Origin: GCA-002697625 sp002697625
Lineage (GTDB): Bacteria; Bacteroidota; Bacteroidia; Flavobacteriales; BACL11
Assembly: GCA_964004625.1 (NCBI GenBank)
Contig: CAXFOB010000035.1
Coordinates: 1-12,239 of the forward strand
Direction: 5' to 3'
DNA length: 12,239 bases
The first letter of the stretch is position 1. Each line of letters opens with the position of its first letter. The notes under the pieces were generated by a model. It was not told the DNA's origin, did not search any database, and saw only the letters and a program-made list of their open reading frames with translations. Made by a program: the position numbers and the translations under genes. Positions 6,669 to 12,239 of the stretch are shown in pieces.

Positions 6669-8006
6669 ATGAGAAAACTGATACAGACGATACAGAATAT
6701 TTGGAAGATAGAAGATTTAAAGAACAGAATTTTAATGACTTTATCATTTATTGCTATTTATAGGTTTGGTTGTTTTGTAGTGATTCCTGGAGTAGATCCT
6801 TCACAATTAGCAGCTTTACAAGCACAGTCTGCTGATGGATTATTAGGACTATTAAATATGTTTACTGGAGGAGCTTTCTCACAAGCATCTATATTTGCTC
6901 TTGGTATCATGCCTTATATTTCTGCATCTATTGTTATTCAGTTGTTAGGAATGGCTATTCCTTATTTCCAGAAATTACAGAAAGAGGGAGAAAGTGGTAG
7001 AAGAAAAATAAATAATATTACAAGGTATTTAACCATTGTAATTACTGGAGGTCAAGCTCCAGGATATATTGCTAATCTTAAAAATACTTTACCTGAGACT
7101 GCATTCTTGTTAGGAGATAGTGCGTTTTGGTTGTCTTCAATCATTATTTTAGTTACAGGTACATTATTTGTAATGTGGTTGGGAGAGAAGATTACAGATG
7201 GAGGTGTAGGTAATGGTATTTCTTTATTGATTATGATTGGTATTATTGCCGTTTTACCTTCATCATTATCAAGTGAATTTGCTATGGCATTAAATGCTCA
7301 ATCTGGTGGATTAGTAATGTTCTTATTAGAGATGGTAATATTAGTTGTTGTTATTGCATTGTGTATTTTATTAGTTCAAGGAACAAGAAGAATACCTGTA
7401 CAATACGCTAAGAGAGTTGTTGGTAATAAACAATATGGTGGTGTTCGTCAGTTTATACCATTAAAAGTAAATGCTGCAGGAGTAATGCCAATTATCTTTG
7501 CTCAAGCAATAATGTTTGTTCCAGTTACATTAGCAGGTTTTTCGGATGATTTAACTGGAGTAGCTAGTACATTATCTGACTTTACAGGATTCTGGTACAA
7601 CTTTTTATTCTTTATTTTATGTGTTGTATTTACATATTTTTATACTGCAATTACAGTAAATCCAAAGCAAATGGCAGAAGATATGAAAAGAAATGGAGGA
7701 TTTATCCCTGGTATAAAACCAGGAAGAAAAACAGCTGAATATTTAGATAATATAATGTCAAGAATTACACTTCCAGGATCGTTATACTTAGGTGTTATAG
7801 CTATATTACCTGGAATTGCATTAAATATAAAACCAGATATGACTCCACAGTTTGCACAATTCTTTGGAGGTACATCTCTGTTAATTATGGTTGGAGTAGT
7901 ATTAGATACTCTTCAACAAATTGAGAGTCACCTATTAATGCGTCATTATGATGGATTAATGGAAAAAGGAAAAATTAAAGGGAAGTCTTCTGGGAGTATG
8001 ATGTAA
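6669..8006 (+). CDS. secY: Protein translocase subunit SecY
   Basis: SecY is the ten-helix channel of the Sec translocon in the inner membrane; with SecE and SecG it accepts secreted and membrane proteins from SecA or ribosomes. The 445-residue protein has hydrophobic segments consistent with this topology, including about 21-38, 77-96, 154-171, 183-198, 217-236, 270-290, 308-328, 372-386 and 398-414. Conserved parts include the plug region with MFTGGAFSQASIFALGIMPY (64-83), GEKITDGGVGNGISLL (172-187), LKVNAAGVMPIIFA (265-278), NGGFIPGIKPG (342-352) and GGTSLLIMVGVVLDT (400-414). The C-terminal tail is short and basic. The stop overlaps the map start as TAATG and is followed in that frame by TGA. 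Confidence 0.99.
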   Translation: MRKLIQTIQNIWKIEDLKNRILMTLSFIAIYRFGCFVVIPGVDPSQLAALQAQSADGLLGLLNMFTGGAFSQASIFALGIMPYISASIVIQLLGMAIPYFQKLQKEGESGRRKINNITRYLTIVITGGQAPGYIANLKNTLPETAFLLGDSAFWLSSIIILVTGTLFVMWLGEKITDGGVGNGISLLIMIGIIAVLPSSLSSEFAMALNAQSGGLVMFLLEMVILVVVIALCILLVQGTRRIPVQYAKRVVGNKQYGGVRQFIPLKVNAAGVMPIIFAQAIMFVPVTLAGFSDDLTGVASTLSDFTGFWYNFLFFILCVVFTYFYTAITVNPKQMAEDMKRNGGFIPGIKPGRKTAEYLDNIMSRITLPGSLYLGVIAILPGIALNIKPDMTPQFAQFFGGTSLLIMVGVVLDTLQQIESHLLMRHYDGLMEKGKIKGKSSGSMM

Positions 8007-8779
8007 TGATACATTATAGATCAGAAGATGAAATTGATTTAATAAGAGAAAGTTCTTTACTTGTTGCTAAGACCCATGCTGAGATATCGGCGCTGATTAA
8101 ACCAGGGGTTACCACACTTCAGCTTGATAAGATAGCGGAAGAGTTTATAAGAGATAATGGAGGGGTTCCTGCATTTAAAGGTTATGGTGGTTTTCCGAAT
8201 ACGCTTTGTGCGTCATTAAACGAACAAGTTGTACATGGAATACCAAACGATAATCCACTTAATGAAGGTGATATTATTTCAATGGATTGTGGAGTTGTTA
8301 TGAATGGATATTTTGGAGATTCTGCGTATACTTATGAGGTAGGGGAAGTTTCTGAAGAAGTAAAAAGCCTATTAATAAGAACAAAGGAATCTTTATATAA
8401 AGGAATTGAACAGGCAGTTTCAGGTAACAGAGTTGGTGATATTGGTTTTGCTATTCAAAAGTATGTAGAACAGTTTGGATATGGAGTTGTGAGAGAGATG
8501 GTTGGTCATGGAGTGGGTGAAAATTTACATGAAGAACCACAAGTTCCAAATTACGGCCAGAGAGGAAGAGGAATAATATTAAAAGAAGGGTTGGTTATTG
8601 CGATAGAACCGATGATTAATTTAGGTACTAGAAGAATAAAACAACTTTCTGATGGATGGACAATAATAACTGCTGATAAAAAATATTCGGCACATTTTGA
8701 ACATACCGTTGTGGTTAGAAAAGGGAAGGCTGAGGTTTTATCAAGTTTTGTAGAAATAGAAAAGAGATTGAAAAAATAA
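8006..8779 (+). CDS. map: Type I methionine aminopeptidase
   Basis: The enzyme removes the initiator methionine from new proteins when the second residue is small, using two divalent metal ions. The 257-residue protein has the pita-bread fold with every metal ligand in place: D94 (MDCG), D105 (GDSA), H168 (GHGVG), E201 (IEPM) and E232 (FEHTV), plus the catalytic histidines H77 (VVHGIP) and H175 (LHEEP). Spacing matches the E. coli enzyme (H79, D97, D108, H171, H178, E204, E235). No N-terminal extension with zinc fingers or SH3 linker is present. Codon choice appears a little less biased than in the ribosomal genes around it, with more G/C-ending codons near 8070-8220, as expected for a less highly expressed gene. 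Confidence 0.98.
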   Translation: MIHYRSEDEIDLIRESSLLVAKTHAEISALIKPGVTTLQLDKIAEEFIRDNGGVPAFKGYGGFPNTLCASLNEQVVHGIPNDNPLNEGDIISMDCGVVMNGYFGDSAYTYEVGEVSEEVKSLLIRTKESLYKGIEQAVSGNRVGDIGFAIQKYVEQFGYGVVREMVGHGVGENLHEEPQVPNYGQRGRGIILKEGLVIAIEPMINLGTRRIKQLSDGWTIITADKKYSAHFEHTVVVRKGKAEVLSSFVEIEKRLKK

Positions 8780-8781
8780 AT

Positions 8782-8997
8782 ATGGCGAAACAGGCAAACA
8801 TAGAGTTAGATGGTACGATAATTAAGGCATTATCTAATGCAATGTTTCATGTAGAGCTAGAAAATGGACATATAGTAACAGCACATATTTCTGGTAAAAT
8901 GAGAAAGTTTTATATTAAGCTATTACCTGGAGATAAAGTTAAGATGGAGATGAGTCCGTATGATTTAACAAAAGGTAGAATAACATATAGGTACTAA
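8782..8997 (+). CDS. infA: Translation initiation factor IF-1
   Basis: IF1 occupies the A site of the 30S subunit during initiation, helping IF2 and IF3. The 71-residue OB-fold protein starts MAKQANIELDG, then NAMFHVELENGHIVTAHISGKMRK (19-42) and LLPGDKVKMEMSPYDLTKGRITYRY, the most conserved segment of the family. The usual length is 72; the change is one residue. It lies 2 bases after map, and 12 bases before rpmJ, an order seen in many bacteria. As Shine-Dalgarno sequences are not in evidence here, initiation factors may bear more of the start selection, but that is inference. Confidence 0.99.
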   Translation: MAKQANIELDGTIIKALSNAMFHVELENGHIVTAHISGKMRKFYIKLLPGDKVKMEMSPYDLTKGRITYRY

Positions 8998-9009
8998 AAA
9001 ATAAAAATT

Positions 9010-9126
9010 ATGAAAGTACGAGCATCAGTAAAAAAGAGAAGTGAAGATTGCAGAATCGTTAAAAGAAAAGGACGAGTTTATGTAATCAATAAAAAGAACC
9101 CTAGATTTAAACAAAGACAAGGTTAA
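9010..9126 (+). CDS. rpmJ: Large ribosomal subunit protein bL36 (L36), zinc-free form
   Basis: L36 is the smallest 50S protein and packs into 23S rRNA near the stalk base. The 38-codon frame starts MKVRASVKKRSEDC and ends PRFKQRQG, both diagnostic. The canonical zinc ligands C11, C14, C27 and H33 are here S11, C14, N27 and F33, so metal binding is lost; this is the variant I recall as normal in Bacteroidota. The gene fits exactly between infA and rpsM (12 and 6 base spacers), the standard position. A second TAA follows the stop. It is too short for many gene finders but the sequence match leaves little doubt. Confidence 0.97.
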   Translation: MKVRASVKKRSEDCRIVKRKGRVYVINKKNPRFKQRQG

Positions 9127-9132
9127 TAAATT

Positions 9133-9510
9133 ATGGCAAGAATTAAAGGTATAGATTTACCAAAAAACAAGAGAGGAGTTATTGGATTAACTTACATTTA
9201 TGGTATTGGACCATCTTTTGCGAAAGATATTTTAACAAAAGCTAAAGTGTCTCATGACAAGAAGATTCAAGACTGGAATGATGATGAAGTTAATGCAATA
9301 AGAATTATTATAGGAGAAGAATATACTGTAGAGGGTGAATTAAGATCTGAGACACAAATGAACATTAAGAGATTAATGGATATTGGATGCACTAGAGGAA
9401 TTCGTCATAGAGTTGGTCTTCCTTTAAGAGGTCAGAGAACTAAAAACAATGCTCGTACAAGAAAAGGTAAAAGAAAAACAGTTGCTAACAAAAAAATTGC
9501 TACAAGATAG
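9133..9510 (+). CDS. rpsM: Small ribosomal subunit protein uS13 (S13)
   Basis: S13 sits at the top of the 30S head, pairs with S19 and makes bridges to L5 and to the P-site tRNA. The 125-residue product begins MARIKGIDLPKNKRGVIGLTYIYGIG, a helix-turn-helix-containing N-domain, has the conserved IGCTRGIRHRVGLPLRGQRT block (84-103) and a long basic tail (KNNARTRKGKRKTVANKK) that reaches the tRNA. Length is normal. It ends with TAG followed immediately by another in-frame TAG, one of only two TAG stops in the window. It opens the alpha-operon group of genes. Confidence 0.99.
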   Translation: MARIKGIDLPKNKRGVIGLTYIYGIGPSFAKDILTKAKVSHDKKIQDWNDDEVNAIRIIIGEEYTVEGELRSETQMNIKRLMDIGCTRGIRHRVGLPLRGQRTKNNARTRKGKRKTVANKKIATR

Positions 9511-9533
9511 TAGTCTAATATAATCAAATTACA

Positions 9534-9917
9534 ATGGCAAAATCAGCTAAAAAGAAAAGAAAAGTTAAAGTAGAATCAACAGGAAAGGCTCATATTCAAG
9601 CTACTTTTAATAATATTATAATCTCACTTACTAATAATAGTGGACAAGTAATTGCTTGGTCCTCTGCCGGTAAGATGGGATTTAAAGGATCTAAAAAGAA
9701 TACTCCTTATGCAGCTCAGATGGCTGCTGAAGATTGTGCACAAGTTGCTTTTGATGCAGGGTTAAGAAGAGTAAAAGTATTTGTAAAAGGACCTGGTGCG
9801 GGTAGAGAGTCAGCGATCAGAACAATACATAATACGGGTATTATTGTTTCGGAAATTATTGATGTAACTCCATTACCACATAATGGATGTCGTCCTCCGA
9901 AAAAGAGAAGAGTTTAA
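9534..9917 (+). CDS. rpsK: Small ribosomal subunit protein uS11 (S11)
   Basis: S11 lines the mRNA exit platform of the 30S subunit. The 127-residue protein starts MAKSAKKKRKVKVESTGKAHIQATFNN, has the core WSSAGKMGFKGSKKNTPYAA (42-61), KGPGAGRESAIRT (85-97) and the ending TPLPHNGCRPPKKRRV. The asparagine-glycine pair near the C-terminus (N117-G118 region) is the site that becomes isoaspartate in E. coli S11, so the same change is possible here. A 23-base spacer separates it from rpsM; its TAA stop is doubled. Confidence 0.99.
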   Translation: MAKSAKKKRKVKVESTGKAHIQATFNNIIISLTNNSGQVIAWSSAGKMGFKGSKKNTPYAAQMAAEDCAQVAFDAGLRRVKVFVKGPGAGRESAIRTIHNTGIIVSEIIDVTPLPHNGCRPPKKRRV

Positions 9918-9939
9918 TAAATTAAATTAAGATAAAGAA

Positions 9940-10545
9940 ATGGCAAGATATAGAGGTCCACAGTCTAGAATTTCACGAAGGTTTGGCGAACCAATTTTTG
10001 GACCAGACAAAGTTTTAGAAAGAAAAAATTATCCGGCAGGACAACATGGTAACAACAGAAGAAGAGGTAAACAATCTGAATATGGTGTTCAGTTACAGGA
10101 AAAACAAAAAGCTAAATTTACTTATGGAATTTTAGAAAAACAATTTTCTAATCTTTTTAAAGAAGCAGTAAGAAGGAAAGGTATTACTGGTGAAATCCTT
10201 TTACAACTTTGTGAAACTAGACTAGATAATGTTGTGTATCGCTTAGGCATAGCCCCTACAAGAAGAGCTGCAAGACAATTAGTTAGTCATAAGCACATAC
10301 TTTTAAACGGAGAGATTTGTAATATACCTTCTGCAGCATTAAAAGTGGGAGATGAAATTAGTGTTAGAGAAAGATCTAAATCTTTAGAATCTATTTCCTC
10401 TTCATTAACAAATAATATCCAATCGAACGATTGGTTAGAGTGGAATTCAGATTTAATGAAGGGAACTGTAAAAGCCGCTCCAGAAAGAAGTCAGATTTCA
10501 GAAAATATTAAAGAACAACTCATTGTTGAACTTTACTCTAAATAA
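9940..10545 (+). CDS. rpsD: Small ribosomal subunit protein uS4 (S4)
   Basis: S4 starts assembly of the 30S body and forms part of the mRNA entry site; in E. coli it also represses the alpha operon. The 201-residue protein begins MARYRGPQSRISRRFGEPIFG, has YPAGQHG (31-37), the KQSEYGVQLQEKQKAKFTYG stretch (44-63) and a complete S4 RNA-binding domain from about 91 to 150 with RLDNVVYRLGIAPTRRAARQ (94-113). The ending PENIKEQLIVELYSK-like segment (ISENIKEQLIVELYSK) is typical. There are no zinc-knuckle cysteines at the N-terminus, so this is the zinc-free version. The spacing to rpoA is 26 bases, the widest gap in the window. Confidence 0.99.
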   Translation: MARYRGPQSRISRRFGEPIFGPDKVLERKNYPAGQHGNNRRRGKQSEYGVQLQEKQKAKFTYGILEKQFSNLFKEAVRRKGITGEILLQLCETRLDNVVYRLGIAPTRRAARQLVSHKHILLNGEICNIPSAALKVGDEISVRERSKSLESISSSLTNNIQSNDWLEWNSDLMKGTVKAAPERSQISENIKEQLIVELYSK

Positions 10546-10571
10546 CAATTTAAATAATAAAGAATAAGAAT

Positions 10572-11558
10572 ATGAGAATTTTGAATTTTCAAAAACCGGA
10601 TGAAGTAATTATGTTAGATTCAGCTCAGAATGAGGGACAGTTTGAATTTCGTCCTTTAGAACCCGGGTATGGATTAACAATAGGAAACGCTTTAAGAAGA
10701 GTATTACTTTCTTCTTTAGAAGGTTTTGCAATTACATCTATAAAAATTACAGGCGTTGATCATGAGTTTACAACTATTAGTGGTGTTGTTGAAGATGTAA
10801 CTGAAATAATATTAAATCTTAAACAAATTAGATTTAAACAACAAATTGAAGACGAAAATACTGAAAAAGCAATAATGAAAATTTCTAAGAAAGATGTGAT
10901 TACTGCTGCTGATTTAGGGTCTAGTCTTTCTAATTTCCAGGTTCTTAATCCAGAACAAGTGATTTGTAATACGGATAAGAATATGGTGTTTGAAATGGAA
11001 TTTACTATTGATAAAGGCAGAGGATATGTTCCAGCAGAAGAAAATCAAAATGAAGAATTAGCTGTTGGTACTATTTCTATTGACTCAATTTATACTCCAA
11101 TTAAGAATGTAAAGTATAATGTAGAAAATTACAGAGTTGAACAAAAGACTGACTTTGAGAAATTAAATATTAATATTTTAACAGATGGTTCTATCGATCC
11201 TAAAGAAGCATTAACAGAAGCTGCAAAGATTTTAATTCAGCACTTTATGTTATTCTCTGATGAAAAGATTAATTTTGATACAGAAGATGATAATGATTTT
11301 GATGAAGATTCATTACATATGAGTCAATTATTAAAAACAACTTTAGTTGATTTAGGTTTATCTGTTAGATCATTAAATTGTTTAAAACATGCTGAGGTAT
11401 TTACATTAGGAGAATTAGTTTCTTTCTCTAAGAATGATTTATTAAAGTTCAGAAACTTTGGTAAGAAGTCTTTGACGGAGTTAGAAGAATTAGTAGAAGA
11501 GAAGAATTTACATTTTGGTTTTGATGTATCAAAATATAACCTAAACAACAACGATTAG
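10572..11558 (+). CDS. rpoA: DNA-directed RNA polymerase subunit alpha
   Basis: The alpha subunit dimerises to seed RNA polymerase assembly, and its C-terminal domain binds upstream DNA and activators. The 328-residue product has the N-terminal dimerisation domain (1 to about 230) with LEPGYGLTIGNALRRVLLSSL (29-49), NLKQIRFK (82-89) and KGRGYVPAEEN (148-158). An acidic linker follows (about 236-248). The C-terminal domain (250 to about 320) has LSVRSLNCLK (263-272), where R266 and N269 align with the E. coli UP-element contacts R265 and N268, and the NFGKKSLTELEEL helix (295-307), so DNA contacts are kept. Length and layout agree with other Bacteroidota alpha subunits. It ends in TAG. Confidence 0.99.
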   Translation: MRILNFQKPDEVIMLDSAQNEGQFEFRPLEPGYGLTIGNALRRVLLSSLEGFAITSIKITGVDHEFTTISGVVEDVTEIILNLKQIRFKQQIEDENTEKAIMKISKKDVITAADLGSSLSNFQVLNPEQVICNTDKNMVFEMEFTIDKGRGYVPAEENQNEELAVGTISIDSIYTPIKNVKYNVENYRVEQKTDFEKLNINILTDGSIDPKEALTEAAKILIQHFMLFSDEKINFDTEDDNDFDEDSLHMSQLLKTTLVDLGLSVRSLNCLKHAEVFTLGELVSFSKNDLLKFRNFGKKSLTELEELVEEKNLHFGFDVSKYNLNNND

Positions 11559-11562
11559 TAAA

Positions 11563-12239
11563 ATGAGACACAGAAAGAAATTTAATCATTTAGGAAGAAA
11601 AGCAGCTCACAGAAAAGCTATGTTGGCTAATATGGCTTGTTCTTTAATTGAGCATAAAAAAATCAAGACTACTCTAGCAAAAGCTAAAGCTTTAAGAGTG
11701 TATGTAGAGCCATTAATTACAAAGTCAAAAAATGACACTACACATTCTCGTAGAACAGTTTTTAGTTATTTAAAGCAAAAAGAAGCTATCACTGAGCTTT
11801 TTGGGGATATTGCAACAAAGGTTGCAGATAGACCAGGAGGTTATACTCGAATCTTGAAATTAAATAACAGATTAGGAGATAATGCTCAAATGGCATTAAT
11901 TGAATTGGTAGATTATAATGAAACCTATATTACTGATAAACCTAAGAAGAAGAAAACTAGAAGAAGAGGTGGGTCAAAGACATCAGTTGTTTCGGCATCT
12001 GAAGTAGTTGTAGAAACAGAGGAAACAATTGAAGTTGACACTACTGAAGTTGATATTGTAGGTACTACTCCTGTTGGTGATGCAAAAGAGGAGAATATTG
12101 AGCGACCTGTAAATGAAGAAGTGAAAACAACTGAAGCTGTAGTAGATTCTAAAGAAGAATCAAAAGAGGAGGTATCGAATGAATCTTCAGAAGAAGAGGA
12201 AGTAATTGAAGAGTCATCTGCTGTAGTAGATTCTAAAGA
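11563..12239 (+). CDS. rplQ: Large ribosomal subunit protein bL17 (L17), 3' end missing
   Basis: L17 lies beside the peptide exit on the 50S subunit. The frame starts MRHRKKFNHLGRKAAHRKAM, the family hallmark, four bases after the rpoA stop, and stays open to the window edge for 225 codons plus two bases. The conserved body runs to about residue 118: NMACSLIEHKKIKTT (23-37), ALRVYVEPLITKSK (43-56) and GGYTRILKLNNRLGDNAQMALIELV (92-116). After it come a basic stretch KPKKKKTRRRGG (126-137) and an acidic tail rich in Glu, Val, Thr and Ser. A tail of this kind is known in Bacteroidota L17, but the end of this one cannot be seen. Confidence 0.97.
   Translation, partial: MRHRKKFNHLGRKAAHRKAMLANMACSLIEHKKIKTTLAKAKALRVYVEPLITKSKNDTTHSRRTVFSYLKQKEAITELFGDIATKVADRPGGYTRILKLNNRLGDNAQMALIELVDYNETYITDKPKKKKTRRRGGSKTSVVSASEVVVETEETIEVDTTEVDIVGTTPVGDAKEENIERPVNEEVKTTEAVVDSKEESKEEVSNESSEEEEVIEESSAVVDSK
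12136..12155 (+). repeat. Exact 20-base direct repeat, copy 1, in the L17 tail
   Basis: The 20 bases GCTGTAGTAGATTCTAAAGA occur here and again at 12220-12239. Both copies lie in the same reading frame of rplQ and encode AVVDSK plus the first two bases of the next codon (residues 192-197 and 220-225). The spacing is 84 bases, that is 28 codons. The flanking bases differ, so this is a short repeat within a low-complexity coding tail, not a mobile-element end. Confidence 0.85.
12220..12239 (+). repeat. Exact 20-base direct repeat, copy 2, ending at the window edge
   Basis: Second copy of the 20-base repeat, in frame with the first. It runs to the last base of the window, so the true match may be longer and more copies may follow outside. 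A repeat at the very edge of the sequence could be chance or could mark a place where an assembly stopped; the window alone cannot decide. Confidence 0.8.

Noticed and set aside
9010..9126. Loss of the L36 zinc ligands as evidence of a broken gene
   Set aside because: Length and both conserved ends are intact, and zinc-free L36 of this type is usual in Bacteroidota, so it is a normal variant.
10546..10571. The widest spacer, before rpoA, as a possible internal promoter
   Set aside because: I see no convincing Bacteroidota-type pair (TTTG-like -7 element with TTG near -33), and 26 AT-rich bases match easily by chance. Not supportable without start-site mapping.
11283..11318. Acidic stretch in rpoA as an unusual insertion
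   Set aside because: It coincides with the flexible linker between the two alpha domains, which is acidic in related alpha subunits as well; overall length is normal.

Overview
The window is one uninterrupted stretch of the S10-spc-alpha ribosomal protein operon cluster, read entirely on the + strand. It holds 26 genes: the last codons of rplB, 24 complete genes (rpsS through rpoA), and rplQ, which runs off the right edge. The proteins read as Bacteroidota. Supporting signs are the L2 tail ending in ERRKKK, zinc-free S14 and L36, the family-typical alpha subunit, a long acidic L17 tail, AT-rich DNA with A/T-ending codons, and no Shine-Dalgarno motif before any gene. I cannot place it below phylum. 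Having map between secY and infA fits Cytophagia- or Bacteroidia-like gene orders as I recall them, but this is weak evidence.

Layout: positions 2-3051 hold the end of the S10 block and the start of the spc block (rplB', rpsS, rplV, rpsC, rplP, rpmC, rpsQ, rplN, rplX). Positions 3051-6660 hold the spc core (rplE, rpsN, rpsH, rplF, rplR, rpsE, rpmD, rplO). Positions 6669-9126 hold secY, map, infA and rpmJ. Positions 9133 to the end hold the alpha block (rpsM, rpsK, rpsD, rpoA, rplQ'). The largest intergenic gap is 26 bases. Three junctions overlap as TAATG (rpsQ/rplN, rplX/rplE, secY/map). No stretch over 300 bases lacks a gene, and I see no promoter, terminator, tRNA, mobile element or CRISPR inside.

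The genes act together in building the ribosome (18 complete or nearly complete core proteins of both subunits plus smaller ones), starting translation (IF1), transcribing (RNA polymerase alpha), exporting proteins (SecY) and trimming the initiator methionine (MetAP). The arrangement couples growth-related machinery on one probable long transcript.

I found no undescribed system. The items most worth a second look are a C-terminal extension of about 78 residues on ribosomal protein L5, the acidic tail of L17 with an exact in-frame 20-base repeat ending at the last base of the window, and the consistent lack of Shine-Dalgarno sequences. Two annotation points matter: rpsC starts at 723 rather than at the upstream ATG at 693, and rpmD (6009-6188) and rpmJ (9010-9126) are real although short.
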